From the NCBI GenBank assembly GCA_050247255.1, contig JBFWUM010000007.1, positions 1 to 64,000 of the forward strand: DNA of 64,000 bases, in the 5' to 3' direction. Both the position numbers and the translations under genes were made by a program. Positions 15,129-23,058 of this stretch are shown here, piece by piece (position 1 is the first letter of the stretch; each line of letters begins with the position of its first letter). Source of the stretch: JBFWUM01 sp050247255 (GTDB lineage: Bacteria > Acidobacteriota > Vicinamibacteria > Vicinamibacterales > UBA2999). The notes under the pieces were generated by a model. The model was not told the origin of the DNA, did no database searches, and saw only the letters and a program-made list of their open reading frames with translations.

Positions 15129-16495
15129 CCTCTCGTCGCCGCGAGATACTCGTCGGCGCGCGCCGCGGTGTCCCGCCCGTCGGCGATGCAGTCGGGGATG
15201 CCGATGGCCCTGAAGCCGCTGCCGGTCAGGTAGAGGCCGGGGATGCCGGCGGCGCGTTCGCCGATCGTGCGCACGCGGTCGAGGTGGCCGACCTCGAACT
15301 GCGGGCTGCGCCGCGTCCAGCGGAACAGGCGCGTGAACAGCGGGTCCCCCTCGATGCGCATGATCTCGGTCAGCGATTCCCGCGCCGTGGCGACCAGCTC
15401 ATCGTCGCTGGCCGCCAGCCGCTGCGGATCGCGACCGCCGCCGAGGAAGCCGCGCAGCAGCACGTGGCCGTCCGGCGCGCGGCCCGGCCACTTCGACGTC
15501 ACCCACGTCGCCGCCAGCAGCGGGCAATCCTCCACGCGCGGGACCACGAAGCCGGAGCCCGGCATGGGTGCGCCGATCTGTTCACGGCGGTAGCCGAATG
15601 CCACGGTGGCCGTCGACGCGTAGGGGATGCCCTCGCAGAGCGCGCCGAGCGTCGTGTCGAACCCGCGCAGTAGTTGACCCGCCACGTAGGCGGGCGCCGC
15701 GAGCATCACCGCGCGGGCATGGATGTCGCCCTGCGGCGTGGTGAGGGTGTAGTGGCCGGCCCGCCGCAGCTCCGACACCGGCGCGCCGCAGGTGATGGTC
15801 CCGGGGGCGAGCGCCGCGGTCAGCGCATCCACCAGTTCGCCAACGCCGCCCGGCAGCGACACGAACGCCCCGCGCGGCGACGGCTTCACGCGCAGCGCCC
15901 GCAGCGCGCGGATGACGCTGCCGGACTGCCGCTCGGCATCGACCAGCCGCGGGAACAGCGCCCGCAGCGACAGTGTCTCGGCGTCGCCGGCATGAATGCC
16001 TGCCAGCAGCGGCTCCGCCAGGTAGTCGGCCGCTTCTTCACCGAACCGGCGCCGCACGAACGAGGCGATCGATTCATCCTCCCCCTCGCGCGCGCGCGGC
16101 ACGAACAGCTCCGCCGCCATCCGCAGCCGGCCGGCGATGGAAAAGAGCGACGAACGGGCGAGCGCGCCGGCGCCGATGGGGAACCCGAGGAACGACCCCT
16201 CCGCGATGGCGTGGAGCCGCCCGTCACGAAGCACGTAGGCGGTGCGCGGCGTCAGGGTGGAGACGAGCCGATCGGCAATCCCGAGCTCGCGGCACAGGCT
16301 GACGGCCGCCGGCTTCTGGACGAGAAGGGAATCGGGACCGCCGTCGACGACCCAGCCGTCGAACCGTTCGGTCTGAATGACGCCGCCGGGCCGCTCGCTG
16401 GCCTCGAGCACCTGCACGCGCCGGCCGCGGCACTGCAGCTCGTAGGCCGCGCTCAGGCCCGAGATGCCGCCGCCAATGATGGCGACATCAACCAT
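15113..16495 (-). CDS. hemY: Protoporphyrinogen oxidase
   Basis: A 460-residue FAD-dependent oxidase of haem synthesis, converting protoporphyrinogen IX (or coproporphyrinogen III) to the porphyrin. The N-terminal dinucleotide-binding motif is VDVAIIGGGISGLSAAYEL, followed by RRVQVLEASERPGG. PGGVGELVDAL and the C-terminal FAD contact YLTGSGFRAIGIPDCIADGR fit the PPOX family. The start lies 2 bp after the hemE stop, so the two genes form a tight unit. The TAA stop is embedded in a repeat that fills the downstream gap. Confidence 0.9.
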   Translation of the reverse strand: MVDVAIIGGGISGLSAAYELQCRGRRVQVLEASERPGGVIQTERFDGWVVDGGPDSLLVQKPAAVSLCRELGIADRLVSTLTPRTAYVLRDGRLHAIAEGSFLGFPIGAGALARSSLFSIAGRLRMAAELFVPRAREGEDESIASFVRRRFGEEAADYLAEPLLAGIHAGDAETLSLRALFPRLVDAERQSGSVIRALRALRVKPSPRGAFVSLPGGVGELVDALTAALAPGTITCGAPVSELRRAGHYTLTTPQGDIHARAVMLAAPAYVAGQLLRGFDTTLGALCEGIPYASTATVAFGYRREQIGAPMPGSGFVVPRVEDCPLLAATWVTSKWPGRAPDGHVLLRGFLGGGRDPQRLAASDDELVATARESLTEIMRIEGDPLFTRLFRWTRRSPQFEVGHLDRVRTIGERAAGIPGLYLTGSGFRAIGIPDCIADGRDTAARADEYLAATRGTETV

Positions 16496-16497
16496 GG

Positions 16498-17529
16498 TCA
16501 GCGGTTGCGTGACGCGCGATGCACGTACTGCGCGAGCAGCTGGACGTGTTCCACCGGCGTGGACGGCAGGATCCCGTGCCCGAGGTTGAAGATGTGGCCG
16601 GGGCGGCCGCCGACGCGCTGCAGGATGTCCTCGGCCTGGTCCAGCATCCGCCGCGTCGGGCCGAGGAGGAGCGTCGGATCGAGGTTGCCTTGCACCGCGC
16701 GGTCGTGGCCGATCAGGTCCCACGCGGTGTCGATCGGGATCCGCCAGTCGGCGCCGATGACGTCGCCGCCCGCTTCGCGCAGCTCGGGGAACATCGCGCC
16801 GGTGCCGGTGCCGAAGTGGATCGTCGGGACGCGCCCGCCGATCGCCGCGAAGATGCGCTGCGTGTGCGGCAGCGCGAATTCGCGATAGTCCGTCCCGTTC
16901 AGCGCCCCGACCCACGAGTCGAAGATCTGGATCGCATCCACCCCGGCGTCCACCTGGGCGACGACGTAGTCGGCGACGACGTCGGCGAGCAGCGCGCAGA
17001 GGCGATGCCAGGCATCGGGATGGGCGTACATCAGCGACTTCGTGCGGGCGAAGTTGTTGGAGTGGCCTCCTTCGATCGCGTACGACGCCAGCGTGAACGG
17101 CGCGCCGGCAAAGCCGATGAGCGGCACGCGCCCGGCCAGCTCGCGCTGGATCTGCCCGATGGCCTCCAGCACGTAGCCAAGCCGCTCGCGCGGATCGAAC
17201 CGGGTCAACGCGTCGATGTCGGCCGGGCCCTGGATCGGCCGCTCCAGCTGCGGCCCTTCGCCCTTGATGAAATCGAACGGCAGCCCGAGCGGCTCGAGCG
17301 GCAGCAGCAGGTCCGAGAAGAGGATCGCCGCATCCACCTCGATCCGCTGCACCGGCTGCAGCGTCACCTCGGTGGCCAAATCCGGTGTGCGGCAGATGTC
17401 GAGCAGCGAGTGGCGTTCGCGCAGCGCGCGGTACTCGGCCATGTAGCGGCCGGCCTGCCGCATGAACCACACAGGGGTGGCATCCACCGGCTCGCGCCGG
17501 CAGGCCTTCAGGAATCGGGAATCGGTCAC
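16498..17529 (-). CDS. hemE: Uroporphyrinogen decarboxylase
   Basis: A 343-residue cytosolic enzyme that removes four carboxylates from uroporphyrinogen III to give coproporphyrinogen III. The hallmark WFMRQAGRYMAEYR is at residues 21-34 and includes the substrate-binding Arg pair. GFAGAPFTLASYAIEGG and FDSWVGALN (catalytic Asp region) follow. Length is normal for the family. The start codon is GTG and overlaps the stop of the upstream response regulator (GTGA), so translation is coupled. Confidence 0.95.
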   Translation of the reverse strand: MTDSRFLKACRREPVDATPVWFMRQAGRYMAEYRALRERHSLLDICRTPDLATEVTLQPVQRIEVDAAILFSDLLLPLEPLGLPFDFIKGEGPQLERPIQGPADIDALTRFDPRERLGYVLEAIGQIQRELAGRVPLIGFAGAPFTLASYAIEGGHSNNFARTKSLMYAHPDAWHRLCALLADVVADYVVAQVDAGVDAIQIFDSWVGALNGTDYREFALPHTQRIFAAIGGRVPTIHFGTGTGAMFPELREAGGDVIGADWRIPIDTAWDLIGHDRAVQGNLDPTLLLGPTRRMLDQAEDILQRVGGRPGHIFNLGHGILPSTPVEHVQLLAQYVHRASRNR

Positions 17530-17933
17530 TGGACGTCCAGGAGGTCGCGGGCGAGGGTGACGAGTTCTTCGAGCCAGAGCGGCTTGTAGCGCAGTTGGGC
17601 CCCCAGCGCCTTGATCTCCGATGACTGCTCCTCGTCCAGGTAATAGTCGCCGGTGACGATGGCCACCGGCGTCGAGGTCAGCCCCGGGATCGCCCGGATC
17701 GCCCGCAGCACCTGGACGCCGCTGGTCAGCGGCATCCGCAGGTCGAGGATGACCGCGTGCGGCCGGTGCTTCTGCGCCAGGCTGAGACCCTCGTCGGCCG
17801 ACAGGGCGGCCCAGACCTCGTAGCCTTCCAGACGAAGCATTCGCGAAAACGTGTCGGTGACGCTGACGTCGTCGTCGACAATCAGGACGCGCGCCGGGGA
17901 ATTTGCGGCTGTCGGGGAGGGCACCGCGGCCAT
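17526..17933 (-). CDS. Single-domain response regulator
   Basis: A 135-residue CheY-like receiver. DDD near residues 19-21 (VLIVDDDVS) forms the acidic pocket, AVILDLRMP carries the phosphoacceptor Asp, and LRYKPLW the conserved Lys. The first 14 residues are an unstructured Ala/Ser/Pro stretch. Its TGA overlaps the hemE GTG by 4 bp, an unusual place for a stand-alone receiver. It may report redox or haem demand, but only the location suggests this. It is divergent from the following plus-strand gene. Confidence 0.85.
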   Translation of the reverse strand: MAAVPSPTAANSPARVLIVDDDVSVTDTFSRMLRLEGYEVWAALSADEGLSLAQKHRPHAVILDLRMPLTSGVQVLRAIRAIPGLTSTPVAIVTGDYYLDEEQSSEIKALGAQLRYKPLWLEELVTLARDLLDVQ

Positions 17934-18009
17934 TGTCTCATGCTATATTCCGGCGCTGACAGGGGACAGTCTCCTCTGGTCAAGGTATGTACACGCGCCG
18001 GAGGTCCTG

Positions 18010-18687
18010 TTGAGCCCCATTCTCGTGCGGCCGGTCCGCGAGCAACTCGAGCACGACCGGGTCATTCGCCTGTTGCAGGCGAAGTACAAGAGAAAGTTCG
18101 AGGTGGCGATCAACCCCGGGCACGAGCAGACCGTCCCGGTGGGGACCGGTCCGGGCGCGTGGTATCCCGACCTGGTCCTGCAGTCGCAGGAGCGGGGGCG
18201 GAAACTGCTGGGCGTCGTCGAAGTGGAGACCGCCGAGTCGGTCAACCACCTCGAGGCGATGTCGCAGTGGGCGGCCCTGGCGCGCTTGCGCGCGCCGTTT
18301 CACCTGTATGTGCCGGTGGCGAGCGTCGACACGGCGCGCCGGCTCGCCGGCGACCTGCAGATTTCGGTCGCCGAACTCTGGGCCTACAACGCCATCGGCG
18401 ACCAGGTGCGGTTCACCCTGGTCCAGCGCTCAGCCGCAGCGGAGGCCAAGGCGCGGGCCGCGGCGGCCGCCGCGAAACCGGCCGCTGGCCGCGGCAACGG
18501 CGCGAGCCGGGCCGCCCGGCCCGCCGCGCGTTCGACCACCGCGCGCCGGCCCGCGACGGCAAGCGCGCGCCGCAAGCCGGCGGCCAAACCGCGCGCCGCA
18601 TCGACGTCCCGGCCCCGCAGCGCCGCCGCCAAGCCCGCGAGCCGCGCCAAGAAGACCGCCTCGTCGCGCGCGCAGAAGCGCAAGTAG
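18010..18687 (+). CDS. Hypothetical protein with a basic histone H1-like tail
   Basis: A 225-residue protein. The first 135 residues form a globular, nuclease-like domain (HDRVIRLLQAKYKRKFEVAI, then WYPDLVLQSQ and LLGVVEVETAESVN). The alternating Asp/Glu in PDLV...VVEVET recalls PD-(D/E)xK nucleases, an inference from motif spacing only. The last 80 residues are Ala/Lys/Arg/Pro-rich and could bind nucleic acid. The TTG start is supported by GGAGG 5 bp upstream. The next gene begins 12 bp later. Confidence 0.6.
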   Translation: MSPILVRPVREQLEHDRVIRLLQAKYKRKFEVAINPGHEQTVPVGTGPGAWYPDLVLQSQERGRKLLGVVEVETAESVNHLEAMSQWAALARLRAPFHLYVPVASVDTARRLAGDLQISVAELWAYNAIGDQVRFTLVQRSAAAEAKARAAAAAAKPAAGRGNGASRAARPAARSTTARRPATASARRKPAAKPRAASTSRPRSAAAKPASRAKKTASSRAQKRK

Positions 18688-18699
18688 GAGGGCGGGGGC

Positions 18700-19431
18700 G
18701 TGCCGTTCCTCCGGGTCATCCGCGACAAGCGCGGGTACGAAACCACGTACCTGATGCACTGGTTTCGCGAGGGATCGCGGCAGCAGTCGCGCATCATCTA
18801 TGCCTTCCGGACGCCGGGTGGGGTCCGCGTCGGCCGCGCGCCGCTCGAACCGGACGTCATCCAGCAGATCGAAGCGCGCCATCCCGAGATCGACTTCGAC
18901 TGGCCGGTGGTGCTCGAGAACCGGCAGGTCATCGAATCGTCGCCCGAGCCGCGCCGGCCGCGGAAGCGGCGTGAGGCGCGCCGCGACGACGAAGCCGCGC
19001 GCCCGGCGCCGGCCGCCCCTGCGGCAGCGGCCGCGGCGCAGGCGCCGCCCGCGCCGCCACGCGTCGTCGTCCCGGCACGCGTGGAAGGGGAGACGCCCGA
19101 CGAGCAGATCGCGTTCCTGGCCCAGTGGTATGCCACGGTCCGTGAACAGATCGACACACGCGTCGCCGACCCGGCCCGCCGCGAGGCGCTGTTCGCCCTC
19201 TGCGAACGCCTCAACCCGGCGAACTGGACCGACGCCGACGAGATCACCGCCGGCCTCGGCCCCGCCGCCGACGCGCTCGAACGCCTGTCGCACGTCTTCG
19301 CCAAACGCCGCCGCCGCGCGCGCAAGAAGCGGAGCACCGTTAGCACCGGCAAGCATCCGGATAGCACCAGCGAACACCCCGATAGCACCGACGAGCATCG
19401 CCCTGGCACCGACGAGCCGCCCGAAGAATGA
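18700..19431 (+). CDS. Hypothetical protein with a repeat-encoded C-terminal tail
   Basis: A 243-residue protein of unknown function. It begins VPFLRVIRDKRGYETTYLMH, with an N-terminal domain of about 90 residues, an Ala/Pro-rich linker, and a second helical domain (EQIAFLAQWYATVREQIDTR). The final 32 residues are a hydrophilic DSTSEHPDSTDEHRPGTDE repeat encoded by a 21-bp DNA unit that also occurs in a non-coding array at 22.9-23.1 kb. The GTG start follows AGGAGGG. It overlaps the downstream VTT gene by 4 bp (ATGA). Confidence 0.65.
   Translation: MPFLRVIRDKRGYETTYLMHWFREGSRQQSRIIYAFRTPGGVRVGRAPLEPDVIQQIEARHPEIDFDWPVVLENRQVIESSPEPRRPRKRREARRDDEAARPAPAAPAAAAAAQAPPAPPRVVVPARVEGETPDEQIAFLAQWYATVREQIDTRVADPARREALFALCERLNPANWTDADEITAGLGPAADALERLSHVFAKRRRRARKKRSTVSTGKHPDSTSEHPDSTDEHRPGTDEPPEE
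19335..19419. repeat. 21-bp tandem repeat within coding sequence
   Basis: About four units of 20-23 bp, each built on TAGCACCG(A/G)CGAGCAT-like sequence, ending in a TGGCACCGACGAG variant. The units stay in the reading frame because the common length is 21 bp (seven codons). The same unit, with the same terminal TGGCACCGAC variant, forms the right part of the intergenic array at 22846-23058. Confidence 0.8.
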
Positions 19432-20033
19432 CCCAGTTCCTCGCCCAGCTGCTGCTGCGATTGGGCGCGCTGGGCGTCGCCGGCCAGCTGCTGTTCATCC
19501 TGGTGTACGTGCTGTCGGCGGTGACGCTGGCGCCGTCGTTCATCCTCACCGTGGCCGCCGGCGCGATCTACGGGATCTGGCTCGGGTCGCTGCTCGTGTT
19601 CGTCGGCGCGGCGCTGGGCGCCTCGGCCGCCTTCGCGATCGCGCGCCGGCTGGCCGGCACGCGGTGGCTGGCGCGCTTCGACGCCGAACCGCGTGTCGCG
19701 GCGGTGCGCACGGCCGTCGCCCAGGGGAGTACGTGGGTGCAGTTCCTGCTGCGGCTCTCGCCGGTCGTGCCCTTCAACCTGCTGAACTACGCGCTCGGAC
19801 TCGCGCGCGTGCGGTATCGCGATTTCGCGCTGGCGATGCCGGGGATGCTGCCCGCCATCGTCATGTACACCTACTGGGGCAAGGTGATCGGCGACGTCAC
19901 GCTGCTGGCGGCGGGGGTCGCGCCGCCGCGCGGCCCCGAGTACTACACGCTGCTGGTGGCCGGGCTGATCGCGACGGTGCTGGCGAGCGCCGCGATCACG
20001 CGGTCGGCGCGGCGGGCGTTTCGCGGCGCCTGA
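19428..20033 (+). CDS. TVP38/TMEM64 (VTT domain) membrane protein
   Basis: A 201-residue integral membrane protein of the VTT/SNARE-associated family (DedA-like). Around five hydrophobic segments are visible, including AGQLLFILVYVLSAVTLAPS, FILTVAAGAIYGIWLGSLLV and TLLVAGLIATVLASAAI. The family signature surrounds the re-entrant loops: GAALGASAAFAIAR and RLSPVVPFNLLNYALGLARV. Relatives act as lipid scramblases or in envelope homeostasis. It is translationally coupled to the preceding gene through a 4-bp overlap. Confidence 0.85.
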   Translation: MTQFLAQLLLRLGALGVAGQLLFILVYVLSAVTLAPSFILTVAAGAIYGIWLGSLLVFVGAALGASAAFAIARRLAGTRWLARFDAEPRVAAVRTAVAQGSTWVQFLLRLSPVVPFNLLNYALGLARVRYRDFALAMPGMLPAIVMYTYWGKVIGDVTLLAAGVAPPRGPEYYTLLVAGLIATVLASAAITRSARRAFRGA

Positions 20034-20045
20034 AGGCACCGGCGC

Positions 20046-20513
20046 TCAGCCTTCGTCGATTTTCCGGATGCGGGCCACGTGGCGGCCCCCTTCGAACGGT
20101 GTCGCCAGCCAGACCCGCACAATCGCCAGCGCGTCGGCCTCGCTGATCGTGCGCTGGCCCAGCGACAGGACGTTCGCATCGTTGTGAGAACGGTTCCACA
20201 CCGCCACCTGCTCGTTCCAGCAGAGGCCGCAGCGGATGCCGCGGATGCGGTTGGCGACCATCGCCTCGCCGTTGCCGGAGCCGCCCAGGACAATGCCGCG
20301 CTCGAACTCGCCGCGGGCCACCGCCTGGGCCACCGGGCGGACGAAGTCCGGATAGTCGCAGGGGGCGTCTGAATAGGTGCCGAAATCGTGGACCGTGTGG
20401 CCGTCGGCCGCCAGCGCCCGGCGAATCGCCTCCTTGTAGGCGAAACCGGCGTGGTCGGAGCCGATGGCAATGCTGAACCGTTGCGGGTCGGAGGCGGGCG
20501 AGTCGCTGGACAC
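20046..20513 (-). CDS. rpiB: Ribose-5-phosphate isomerase B
   Basis: A 155-residue cytosolic isomerase interconverting ribose 5-phosphate and ribulose 5-phosphate. Family motifs are IAIGSDHAGFAYKEAI, CDYPDF and GIVLGGSGNGEAMVANRIRG. The usual catalytic Cys in the GxGxG loop is replaced here by Ser-Gly-Asn-Gly, as in many RpiB/LacAB members outside the mycobacterial type. CWNEQVAVWNRSHNDANVLS matches the substrate-binding end. The start is GTG. It is convergent with the VTT gene (12 bp apart) and divergent from the VWA gene. Confidence 0.9.
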   Translation of the reverse strand: MSSDSPASDPQRFSIAIGSDHAGFAYKEAIRRALAADGHTVHDFGTYSDAPCDYPDFVRPVAQAVARGEFERGIVLGGSGNGEAMVANRIRGIRCGLCWNEQVAVWNRSHNDANVLSLGQRTISEADALAIVRVWLATPFEGGRHVARIRKIDEG

Positions 20514-20550
20514 GACCCGTAACTATATCTTCTTGCTATACTTTCCGCCT

Positions 20551-21870
20551 ATGCGTCAGCCAGCCGTGTTCCTTGCCGCGGGCGCCTGTGCGCTTGCGAT
20601 GGTCGTCGGACTTCACGCCCAGGCGCCGTCGCAGGTGCCGCCGGCGGCACAAGTGCAGGGCGACGAGCCGACCCCGGGGACGCAGATCGTTCCGGGGACC
20701 GGGCCGGGGCAGCAGCCGACCTTCCGTGTGAACGTCGACCTGGTGACGACCGACGTCATCGTGCGCGACTCGCGCACCGACCAGTTCATCGCCGACCTGA
20801 AGGCCGAGGAATTCGAGGTCTACGAAGACGGCGTCAAGCAGGACCTCAGCTCGATGGTGCTGGTCCACGGCGGCCGCGCGTTCAACGTGCAGGCCGAGCC
20901 GCCGCCGCCGGCGCAGGAAGGCATCATCCTGCCGCCGAGCCGTCCGACCAACGAAACGGCCGGCCGCGTGTTCCTGCTGTTCATCGACGACCTGCACCTC
21001 GACTTCGGCAGCACGCCTCGCCTGCGCGATCTCGTCAAGCGCATGCTGCGGAACCTGATTCACGAAGGCGACATGTTCGGCATCGTCACGACCGGTACCT
21101 CGTCGCTGTCGATCCAGCTGACCTACGACCGCCAGGTGCTCGAGGACGCGATCGCGCGGATGACCGGCGGCGGCATGAAGCCGGTGGACATCGTCAACGG
21201 CATGCAGGGGTCGCAGGGGCCGACCGAGCTGCGCTACCGCGCGCACGTGGCGTTCAAGACCGCCTACGACCTGATGCGCAACCTGGAGCAGCTGCGCAAC
21301 CGGCGCAAGGCGGTGCTCTGGGTGAGCAGCGGCTACGACTTCAACCCGTTCGAGTCGGCTCGCCTCGAAGCGATGGGGCGCACGTTCGGGGTGACCGGCG
21401 AGGACCTGCGCGGCGACCCGTTCTTCCGGCAGCAGTTCAGCGGGATCCAGTTTGCCGAGGCCGACCTCGTGCGCGAACTGGCCGAGGTGACGCGCGCCGC
21501 CAACCGCGCCAACGCGACGCTCTACACCATCGACCCGCGCGGCCTGGTGGCCGGTCCGGACGTGGACGACCAGGTGCTCGAGAACCACATGGAAGAGTGG
21601 AACCGCTTCGTCCGGCGGACGCAGGACAGCCTGCGGGTGCTGTCGGAGGAGACCGGCGGCATCGCCGTCGTCAACCAGAACGACTTCGACAAGGCGCTGA
21701 AGCGGATCGACGCCGAGACCAGCGACTACTACGTGCTCGGCTACTACTCGAGCAACCCCGACCCGCTGCGCCGGACGCGCCGGATCGAGATCAAGACCAA
21801 GCGCGACGGCGTGACCGTCTGGTCGCGCACGTCCTACTCGCTGCGGGCGACGCCGCAGAACAACAACTAG
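20551..21870 (+). CDS. Secreted VWA domain protein (acidobacterial VWFA-related type)
   Basis: A 439-residue exported protein. A signal peptide (ends GLHAQ, residue 24) and a Pro/Gln-rich linker precede a beta domain with VDLVTTDVIVRDSRTDQFIA and DLKAEEFEVYEDGVKQDLSS. The VWA domain runs from about 140 to 350, with RVFLLFIDDLHLDFGS in place of the classical MIDAS DxSxS. The last 80 residues hold SDYYVLGYYSSNPDPLRRTR. Proteins of this architecture are abundant in Acidobacteriota; the ligand is unknown. The ATG lies just after an AT-rich stretch with a TATACT element. Confidence 0.85.
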   Translation: MRQPAVFLAAGACALAMVVGLHAQAPSQVPPAAQVQGDEPTPGTQIVPGTGPGQQPTFRVNVDLVTTDVIVRDSRTDQFIADLKAEEFEVYEDGVKQDLSSMVLVHGGRAFNVQAEPPPPAQEGIILPPSRPTNETAGRVFLLFIDDLHLDFGSTPRLRDLVKRMLRNLIHEGDMFGIVTTGTSSLSIQLTYDRQVLEDAIARMTGGGMKPVDIVNGMQGSQGPTELRYRAHVAFKTAYDLMRNLEQLRNRRKAVLWVSSGYDFNPFESARLEAMGRTFGVTGEDLRGDPFFRQQFSGIQFAEADLVRELAEVTRAANRANATLYTIDPRGLVAGPDVDDQVLENHMEEWNRFVRRTQDSLRVLSEETGGIAVVNQNDFDKALKRIDAETSDYYVLGYYSSNPDPLRRTRRIEIKTKRDGVTVWSRTSYSLRATPQNNN

Positions 21871-22787
21871 AGATTCCGCGGCGCCTGCGTCGCGGAATCG
21901 AGCTGCGAGCTGACCTCTTCGAAGACGCGGATCACCTCGGTCACCGCGCGCGGCAGCCGGCTCATCTTCGGGTAGAGCCAGCCGGTCTGCCGCGACAGCG
22001 GGTAGCCGGTGACGCGGCTCGCAAACAGCTGCCTGGCCTTCACGTCGGCGGCGGCGGCCTGCCACGGGATGATCGCGATCCCGAGCCCGGTGCGGACCAT
22101 CGCCTTGATGATCTCCACGTTCTCGGTTTCCATCACGATCTCCGCCTCGATCCCTTCGCGCGTGAAGAACTCGTTCACCAGCCGCCGCGTAATCGACCCG
22201 GTCTCGAACATGATGAACGGCTGGCGGTTGAGATCCGCCGGCGCGATCTGCCGCCGCCTGGCCAGCGGGTGCGCCGGGTAGGTCACGACCAGCAGCTCCT
22301 CCTGCAGCACCGGCGTCGCCACCAGGTCCGAGGCCTCGATCGGCAGCGTCAGCAGCCCGAGGTCGGCGGTGCCGGCGCGCAGCATGGCGATGGATCGCTC
22401 GGTGCTGCCGACGGTGATCTTGACGTCGAGCTGCGGGTGGGTCCGCCGGACCTCCTGCAGCAGCATCGGGAAGACGTACAGGCAGACCGTCATGCCGCCG
22501 ACCAGGCGGATGGTGCCGCGCAGGGTTTCCTGCTTCTCGCTGATCGTCGAGACCGTGTCCTGCAGGTCCTGGAAGACGCGGTTGCTCAGTTGAAGCAGCG
22601 CCTCGCCGGCGGGGGTGATGCGGATGCGCCGGCCAATGCGGTGAAACACCGCCTCGCCGAGCTCCTCCTCGAGCAGCAGGATCTGGCGGCTGATGGCTGA
22701 TTGCGAGACGTGCAGCTTCTCGCCGGCGGCGGTGAACGAGCCGGTGTCAGCGATCGCCCGGATGATTTCGAGCTGGCGGAGATCCAT
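21867..22787 (-). CDS. LysR family transcriptional regulator
   Basis: A 306-residue LysR-type regulator. The N-terminal winged helix-turn-helix covers residues 1-60 (MDLRQLEIIRAIADTGSFTA, then EKLHVSQSAISRQILLLEEE). A linker helix and a periplasmic-binding-like effector domain follow (TADLGLLTLPIEASD, AMVRTGLGIAIIPWQAA). The target genes and ligand are unknown. Its stop shares four bases (CTAG) with the stop of the convergent VWA gene. The intergenic side upstream carries a large repeat array. Confidence 0.9.
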   Translation of the reverse strand: MDLRQLEIIRAIADTGSFTAAGEKLHVSQSAISRQILLLEEELGEAVFHRIGRRIRITPAGEALLQLSNRVFQDLQDTVSTISEKQETLRGTIRLVGGMTVCLYVFPMLLQEVRRTHPQLDVKITVGSTERSIAMLRAGTADLGLLTLPIEASDLVATPVLQEELLVVTYPAHPLARRRQIAPADLNRQPFIMFETGSITRRLVNEFFTREGIEAEIVMETENVEIIKAMVRTGLGIAIIPWQAAAADVKARQLFASRVTGYPLSRQTGWLYPKMSRLPRAVTEVIRVFEEVSSQLDSATQAPRNL

Positions 22788-22845
22788 GGCAAATCATAAC
22801 GCATGCGCATGGATGGGCGAACATCGGTGCTATGGGGTGATGCTT

Positions 22846-23058
22846 GTCGGTGCTAGGGGTGCTAAAGGTGCTAAGGATGCTAAAGGTGCTAAGGGTGCTA
22901 AGGGTGCTAGCACCGACACGCGATGCGCTTTCGTACCGGGCAAGCGATGCCTGTCGCACCGACGAGCGTCAGCCGATTAGCACCGACGAGCGACAGCGGA
23001 CTAGCACCGGCAAGAGTCGCCTTAGCACCGACAAGCAACACCCCTGGCACCGACACTC
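22846..23058. repeat. Word-repeat array (GGTGCTAAG / TTAGCACCG)
   Basis: The left part (to about 22912) is a tandem array of GGTGCTAAG-type words of 9-10 bp. It turns at the palindrome GGTGCTAGCACC into the reverse-complement orientation, where TTAGCACCGACGAGC-type units of about 20-23 bp take over and end in TGGCACCGACACTCC. On the minus strand the methyltransferase stop TAG abuts this end. The right-hand units match the translated repeat at 19335-19419. It fills most of the gap between the LysR and methyltransferase genes. Confidence 0.8.

Noticed and set aside
20536..22065. Long minus-strand frame opposite the VWA gene
   Set aside because: Shadow of the VWA coding sequence; no domain or start signal.
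22846..23058. CRISPR-like direct repeats
   Set aside because: The units vary in length and sequence, the arms are inverted relative to each other, spacers are not unique 30-40-mers, and there is no cas gene.
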